Origin: Pseudopyrenochaeta lycopersici | Taxonomy: Eukaryota > Ascomycota > Dothideomycetes > Pleosporales > Pseudopyrenochaetaceae | Assembly (NCBI GenBank): GCA_003313425.1 | Contig: NHZP01000003.1 | Location: 744,001-808,000 of the forward strand | Reading direction: 5' to 3' | Length of the DNA: 64,000 nt | Part shown: piece after piece, positions 58,914 through 64,000 of the stretch | Position numbering within the stretch: the stretch's first letter is position 1 | How the letters are laid out: every line of letters begins with the position of its first letter | The notes under the pieces: generated by a model | Database searches by the model: none | The model's input: only the letters and a program-made list of their open reading frames with translations | Told to the model about the DNA's origin: nothing | Made by a program: the position numbers and the translations under genes

Positions 58914-59810
58914 ATGTCTCAGCAGTACAGCGCACGCGCGGATATCTTGACCCACGGGCGATCAGTCGACCTGAACTTCTCAAGAAAAAACGCTTATGCA
59001 CCGCGGGAGACGAACGATGCGGCTGATGAATTCCTACAGCTCCACTTAGAAATTGACAATACTCGTCGCGAGTTGCAGCATGTTGCAGTTCCAGGGCGCT
59101 CAGCAGCGACACTTCCCTTACATACAGCTTCAAGACCTTTTCAGATTCGTCGTAAGCCAGTGGCCACGGCCAGCAGGGATAGCGGCCTTATTAAGTCTGC
59201 TCATGGTTCGAAGATCCGTAGTGATCAACTTCAAGGTTCTTCTACCGCGATCCCTGGTCCAGATATTCGACCTGGTCGTGCTGACTCGGTAATGAGTATG
59301 TTGCCCACATACAGCATTGATTCAGATCCACACACTAGCTCCATTCATCGAAATGGTATTCCAGCAAGCCTTCGACCCGTGTATAGTAGGGTCGCGGGGG
59401 TTGTTAGTAACGCAGATGCGCGCCATCGACTTGCTGGCCATCCATTTGCAAAATCCAAACCTGATACTAAACCTCAGTACCCTGATGGCTCTTCTCCGGT
59501 TCGATCACAGCTTTCTAATACTAATGACCACTTACCCCATGATTTCGAGCGTTTCGACACAACACGCTTTGTTGACCATCGTATGATGATGGATGCAAGG
59601 AAGCGGACTAACCGCCATGTCAACTTCCGCGACTCAATAGCCTTCATCGAAGCTGGCAGACTTGACTCTAACGTTGCTCCTCATCTACGCATGCATGTGC
59701 CCACGCCGTATACTGCGCCGTGGGATATGGCCAAGCAAGTAGTCCGGTACGGGACTTCGTCCCGCGTGTGGAGGGAAAAGACGCAGCGAGTGGGGAGGTT
59801 CTTTGGGTAG
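58914..59810 (+). CDS. Hypothetical protein
   Basis: Single exon, 298 aa. It is hydrophilic, rich in Ser, Arg, His and Pro, with no signal peptide, membrane segment or recognised domain. The C-terminal 80 residues (RTNRHVNFRDSIAFIEAGRL, then HVPTPYTAPWDMAKQVVRYG) are more ordered-looking and may be the conserved part. The uninterrupted frame with ordinary codon use suggests a real gene, probably lineage-restricted. Confidence 0.6.
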   Translation: MSQQYSARADILTHGRSVDLNFSRKNAYAPRETNDAADEFLQLHLEIDNTRRELQHVAVPGRSAATLPLHTASRPFQIRRKPVATASRDSGLIKSAHGSKIRSDQLQGSSTAIPGPDIRPGRADSVMSMLPTYSIDSDPHTSSIHRNGIPASLRPVYSRVAGVVSNADARHRLAGHPFAKSKPDTKPQYPDGSSPVRSQLSNTNDHLPHDFERFDTTRFVDHRMMMDARKRTNRHVNFRDSIAFIEAGRLDSNVAPHLRMHVPTPYTAPWDMAKQVVRYGTSSRVWREKTQRVGRFFG

Positions 59811-61907
59811 GGTAGGTAGCGGGTGTTTTTGCTCGAGGCGGATCGGCTAAGTGGTTGTTTCTTGAATCAGGTGGCGTTGGCGTTGCGTTTGGGATTAGTC
59901 GCAGTATTAGGTTGTTTCGTCTTTGTATAGAGTGTCGACTTCCGGTCTTTCAGGTCAACATTAAATTTTTACCATGTCCCAAAATACATGTAACTTGTTT
60001 CTTTTTTCGTTTTGAATCATGGCTGACTGACTGATTGTGAGAGAAAGCAGCTTGAAAAAGAGCAAAGAAATTAATAGCTCGGGATGAGAAAAAGTTGTTT
60101 GACATGATTCAATTGTGTGCCGCAAGAAGTTTCTGAGAAATGGACGGCTGCGATAGCAATGGTGCGCAGCTTTGCTCTCGCCCAAAAAGCCGTTTGTTCG
60201 ACTACGAATAATCATAACATTTGGATGGCACTGTGTCAGGGGGAACTTTGAGTAAATTACTTTTGCAGTTGCGTTGTAAAAGAAAAAGTGTCGTCAGCAC
60301 CCGAATCGCAGATCGAAGGGCTTGGTAATGATTGAGATCTACGCTAATGGCACGCCTCCACATGAGGGCGTTTTGCAGGTGCTTTTCCCTCTCGCGATTG
60401 TGACCTGACAGCTCGCAATCGCCCGCTATTGACGATTCGGAGCCCTAGAAAGGGAATCTTGCCATGTGGAGGCCGCAGATTCGACTTTGAAGCGACGTTG
60501 CATAGGCGGCAGTATTCTCATCGCTGGACCAGACTATTGCCTCTACCACTATTGAAATGGCGATGTCTATCCCATTTCGACGAAGACGGCACAAAAGGGT
60601 GGTTGGATGATCTTCAGGCAGCTGCGATTCTAGCGACATGATAGGCCCGAATTCTGCTGCCTTGAAACGGCGACAGAGTTTGGTGCCGTTGGGAGACGAC
60701 GACTCATAATTGAGAAACACGTTTGAGACAATGAATGGGATTACGTACACTGCATCATCCAAAATGAAGTCCAACGCTCCGAACGTTCCGTGGCGACGGT
60801 GCATCCGGATGTCGAGGGAAATTCGCAGGTGTAATTACACCGGGACATGATTGACTATAGTGTAGCCTGGACGGCCCAGGGAGCCGCAGCCACCGGCAAG
60901 TTATTCTTCCGTTGGCCATCTCGAACGATCAACAAGACCAGACTCCAGAATTTCGCTTCAAAGTCACAATGTTCCAAATGACCCTGTCGTGCATGTGATG
61001 CTTCAAGCTTGCAGCAACGGTGCGGGAGGTCAGAGTTCGGTGCGGCGTTCCCTCGTGCTTCTACGGCAGGGGACATTACCCCAGGTTGCGCAAATGTTCC
61101 GGTAGTAGGTGCAATATGGGTGGTGGGATATATTGCAAAAACTGTGGGGAAAATGAAGTTCTGTGGGTGAAATGGCTAGCGACCCGGAAAAATAGATGAA
61201 ATTATGGGGTGCAGGTGCTTCCAGAAGGTACCCGTTCATGCCGTTCATCTGGACAGCCGTACCTGCCCTATAGAGAGATATGAAGCGCAATAATAGGGAG
61301 CGAAACGTGACAGTGTAAAGCAGCCGGCAGGAGTAGTCGATGCAGGATGGTGCCGGGGCTGATTGCGAAGAGCTGACGGCGTCTTACGACATGCACTTGT
61401 TTCGGTCGCCACAGAGCTGCAGCACTGATACAAGTGGGTCAGTGAGAAAGTCAGCGTCCAGCTCCGTGCTACGCCTCGACTTGGTTTGAAGTGCGAGTGC
61501 GCCGCCTTAGGCCCTCAATGTAGTGTGGGCAGCGCAGCATGGCCCCCAGCCATGGCCGGTATTAGAAGCAATTGGCACAGCAGCAGCGGAATGCGATAGC
61601 TGGATGCGAGGCACGGCGGGGACATGCGCAACGCCTCCCCTGACTTTACCAGTACGAGCACGGGCGAAATCCGAAGTGCGGTGGTGAAACTCACGGCTGA
61701 GTGCCTAGCGTAGGGGATCAAGGGAGGCGTCGAGTTTATTCTCGGCGCGCGCCCAACAAGGGAAGGCGTACGGAAGGCGCGACCAGGGCCCGCAGCTGCC
61801 CTTTGGAGCTCTTGGCGGCTGCCTTTGTACTTAAGTCCCGGAGAGGACACTCTGGCAACTTTGAGCACAGCCCAGCTATACACTTATTCAACCCCCCCCC
61901 TCCAGTG
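59811..61907. other. Long intergenic region upstream of hacA
   Basis: 2.1 kb without a supported gene. A 119-codon minus-strand frame (60445-60804) lacks domain character. The GC-rich last 500 bp probably contain the hacA promoter and leader. Confidence 0.45.
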
Positions 61908-61988
61908 ATGCCCGTTACTTCGCATCGACAATACACTAGACAATGGGGATGGAACACACTTTTGACTCGTACTTTTCCCAAACTATGA
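61908..61988 (+). promoter_or_regulatory. Upstream ORF overlapping the hacA start
   Basis: ATG at 61908 opens a 26-codon frame that runs past the hacA start at 61943 and stops at 61988, in a different frame. Fungal hacA transcripts are known to carry an inhibitory uORF. Whether this one lies in the transcribed leader depends on the unknown transcription start. Confidence 0.5.
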
Positions 61989-63015
61989 ACACGTCGACCC
62001 TGATGGCCTCGACCCCCCTTACCCCACCGACGACTGATTCGGCACCCACGACAATCAAGATGGAGGACCTCCAGGTCCCCTTCGACACCCCTTCACCAGC
62101 ATACAACTCCTTCTCCACCTCAGAGCCGTCGTCGACGCCAGCTCCGTCTGGCGCCGAGTCCCGGCCCGTCAAGAAGCGCAAGTCGTGGGGCCAGGTGCTC
62201 CCCGAGCCAAAGACGGCCCTGCCGCCCCGGAAACGGGCCAAGACCGAGGACGAGAAGGAGCAGCGACGCATCGAGCGAGTAAAGCGCAACCGCCTCGCCG
62301 CCCACAACTCACGTGAACGCAAGCGACAAGAGTACGAGGTCCTCCAGTCCGAGAAAGACCAGATGGAGGCCGACCTCAAGTCGTTCCAGCAACGCATGGC
62401 CCAAATGGAGGCCGAGCTCAAGTTCTATCGCAACAAGTACCCTGGCGAGGCCCCCGAGCCCGTCTTCGACCTCACCACATCCGCCAACGACTCGTTCGAC
62501 ACCATCTGCCCCGCGCAGACGTCGACGTCCTTCCCCAGCCCAATCTCGATGGACTCGATGGACTCACCCCGTGACTCATCCTACCAGCCAGAGACGCCCA
62601 CCTCAACCTTCGAGGCCACGCCCGACTTCGACTCGACACAATATCCTGCCGCGGTATTGTGCGACCTGCAGTGTCAGTCGATTTCGGCCATGGCCTCACC
62701 CTCCCTGGCGGCGATCTGGGCCTATCTTACACTCTTCAACCTCACGCTCCAGTCGACGAAAAGCCTGTTGTCCTCGACAACCTCTTCGACTTCGACCAGT
62801 TCCCGGAGGGCAGCACAACAGCTGCTTCAATGGAACCCACTACTGGCTTGGCTGATTCTTGTTCCGTCGACTTCTTCGGTGCAGCTCTCTTCAGCCATGG
62901 CTCTTCCTCAATCCCTTACGGCTTTCCTGACGGCTTTGATGCAAAGTTCTCTGACTTGCAGAGTGCCTCTGGCGCAACTTATGTTAGCGACGAGGCTCTC
63001 GCAGCGGAGCTCTAG
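61943..63015 (+). CDS. hacA: Unfolded-protein-response bZIP factor HacA (Ire1-spliced)
   Basis: The N-terminal frame 61943..62671 and the downstream frame 62692..63015 join by removing 20 nt, giving 350 aa, the length of Aspergillus HacA. The family block KKRKSWGQVLPEPKTALPP leads to RKRAKTEDEKEQRRIERVKR and the basic region NRLAAHNSRERKRQEYE, then a leucine zipper. Spliced, the protein ends in an acidic C-terminus finishing DEALAAEL. Ire1 cleavage of the mRNA during ER stress makes this activator of chaperone and secretion genes. Unspliced, the frame stays open to 63232 with a different, basic end. Starts at 61943 and 61949 are both possible. Confidence 0.93.
62672..62691 (+). promoter_or_regulatory. 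Predicted 20-nt Ire1 (non-spliceosomal) intron of hacA
   Basis: It lies directly after CTGCAG (62666-62671), the CNGCNG-like cleavage motif, and ends within the palindrome GGCCATGGCC (62686-62695). Removing 20 nt is exactly what moves the bZIP frame into the downstream activation frame; it has no GT..AG ends. The exact edges could slide by a few bases. Confidence 0.75.
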
Positions 63016-64000
63016 CGTTGAGGACATCGTGGCAAGGCCCAGTGAGGGGTTGAGGCAGGCTGGGTCTGTAGACAGTGTCCTTAGATCACGACTAACGAGG
63101 TCAGGCAAGCTTAGACAATTTGGTCGGCGTAAGGGTGTACGATCATTGAAACGAGACATTAAGCGCTCGATGGGTTCACAGGTACGGGGGAATATGGGAT
63201 GTGCTTCTTCACGGCGTCGGAAGGTGTCATGAGCCTGCTTTTACTGTAGCAACAGCTTGTGCTTTCGGCAAGGACTTTGGGTTGTCATTCCTGGATATCG
63301 TTTCCTGGAATGATTATGGCGGACAAGATAGTACACCAAGGGCTGGTGTTTTTCATGAAGCCAAATTCATCAAGTTCTACCACTCATACTATTTTTTTCC
63401 CCACTTGTGCAACCTCATCGTGATTGATTTTTCGTCCGTTGTGTCTGCGGTAAGCCAGTGACGCTGATTCTCCACGTTTCTCCACCCTTCCATGCTAGCA
63501 AAACCAAAGTAAGTTCCACTCCGCCCCAGCTGAGATGAGCGCTTCGTATGCAGGCTGACGCCAACCCTGGCCCATTAGCCAACCACTCGATTGCGCCACA
63601 CCCCGGCTTAACCGAGCCCCAACCCACAAAAATCCCTTGCTATTGATAGAGCAACACGAATGCGCCGTTAAGTTCGATTTACGAGAAAACGTACTAAGTC
63701 CTGGTGAATCACGATCCAGCATTTCCGAATTTAGAACATGGTATATTTTCAGTTGCTATACGGAAATTCGACATGTTTGTGTGTGGGGCTTGCGGAACTC
63801 GCGTAGGTATGTTTAGTTTTGTACATGGTATTTCAACAAAAGACCGGACTTTTGGCACTCCACTCGCCTCCGCGTCCAACGCATGCACGGAGGAGCACAC
63901 CGCTTGAGAGAGAAAAAACACATGTCTAGCTGCATTCTTGAGTGGTACGGTAATTTGTTGCATTGTGCAGGCCTGTCGAGATTGTACTGCAGTCTAGGCA
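63016..64000. other. hacA 3' region and right end of window
   Basis: The first 220 nt remain open in the unspliced hacA frame and are otherwise 3' UTR. From 63233 to the window end no supported gene is seen. Confidence 0.5.

Noticed and set aside
60445..60804. 119-codon minus-strand ORF upstream of hacA
   Set aside because: No domain, no neighbouring exon in phase, and composition like non-coding DNA.
1..64000. tRNA genes, CRISPR arrays or intact transposons
   Set aside because: No B-box plus cloverleaf, regularly spaced repeat array, transposase or reverse transcriptase motif was seen; the tRNA-like internal promoter boxes near 36.4, 44.3 and 47.6 kb belong to 5S rRNA.

Overview
The window reads as one stretch of a filamentous ascomycete chromosome (Pezizomycotina, most likely Dothideomycetes; the genus cannot be fixed from sequence alone). 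The grounds are dense genes on both strands, introns mostly of 45-60 nt with fungal donors and branch points, fungus-restricted families (DUF3292, LaeA-like methyltransferases, Zn2Cys6 regulators), dispersed 5S rRNA genes, and a HacA gene with its 20-nt Ire1-type intron. Exon structures were joined by hand from reading frames and GT..AG sites, and every join was checked for phase.

1-36 kb is mostly conserved housekeeping DNA: the 3' end of an NDC80-like gene, a FAR1-type DNA-binding protein, a LaeA-like methyltransferase divergent from a cytochrome P450, three uncharacterised proteins (one DUF3292), a Zn2Cys6 regulator divergent from a secreted PAF-acetylhydrolase-like lipase, the 13-exon ATR/Mec1 checkpoint kinase (about 2498 aa) divergent from COX16, a single-pass membrane protein, HMG-CoA synthase (ERG13) and a multi-pass membrane protein.

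36-48 kb is an accessory island. It holds an intact 281-aa gene that I read as a fungal gasdermin-like (HET-Q1/RCD-1 type) pore-forming protein. Downstream are a C2H2 zinc-finger pseudogene and a broken DUF7580 plus subtilisin (S8) protease gene. Both carry many in-frame stops of the C-to-T kind expected from repeat-induced point mutation (RIP). Gasdermin-like and subtilase genes next to each other match the known HET-Q1/HET-Q2 regulated cell-death pair; here the candidate executioner is open and the candidate activating protease is decayed. Four 5S rRNA copies (two full length, one variant, one degenerate), with duplicated spacer DNA, lie in and at the edges of the island and bracket an AIM9-like phosphotransferase gene.

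48-64 kb returns to conserved genes: DID2/CHMP1 (ESCRT-III), NC2-beta, the C2-plus-AGC kinase SCH9, a peroxisomal MaoC-type enoyl-CoA hydratase, a secreted glutaminyl cyclase, an orphan protein, and the unfolded-protein-response bZIP factor HacA with an overlapping upstream ORF.
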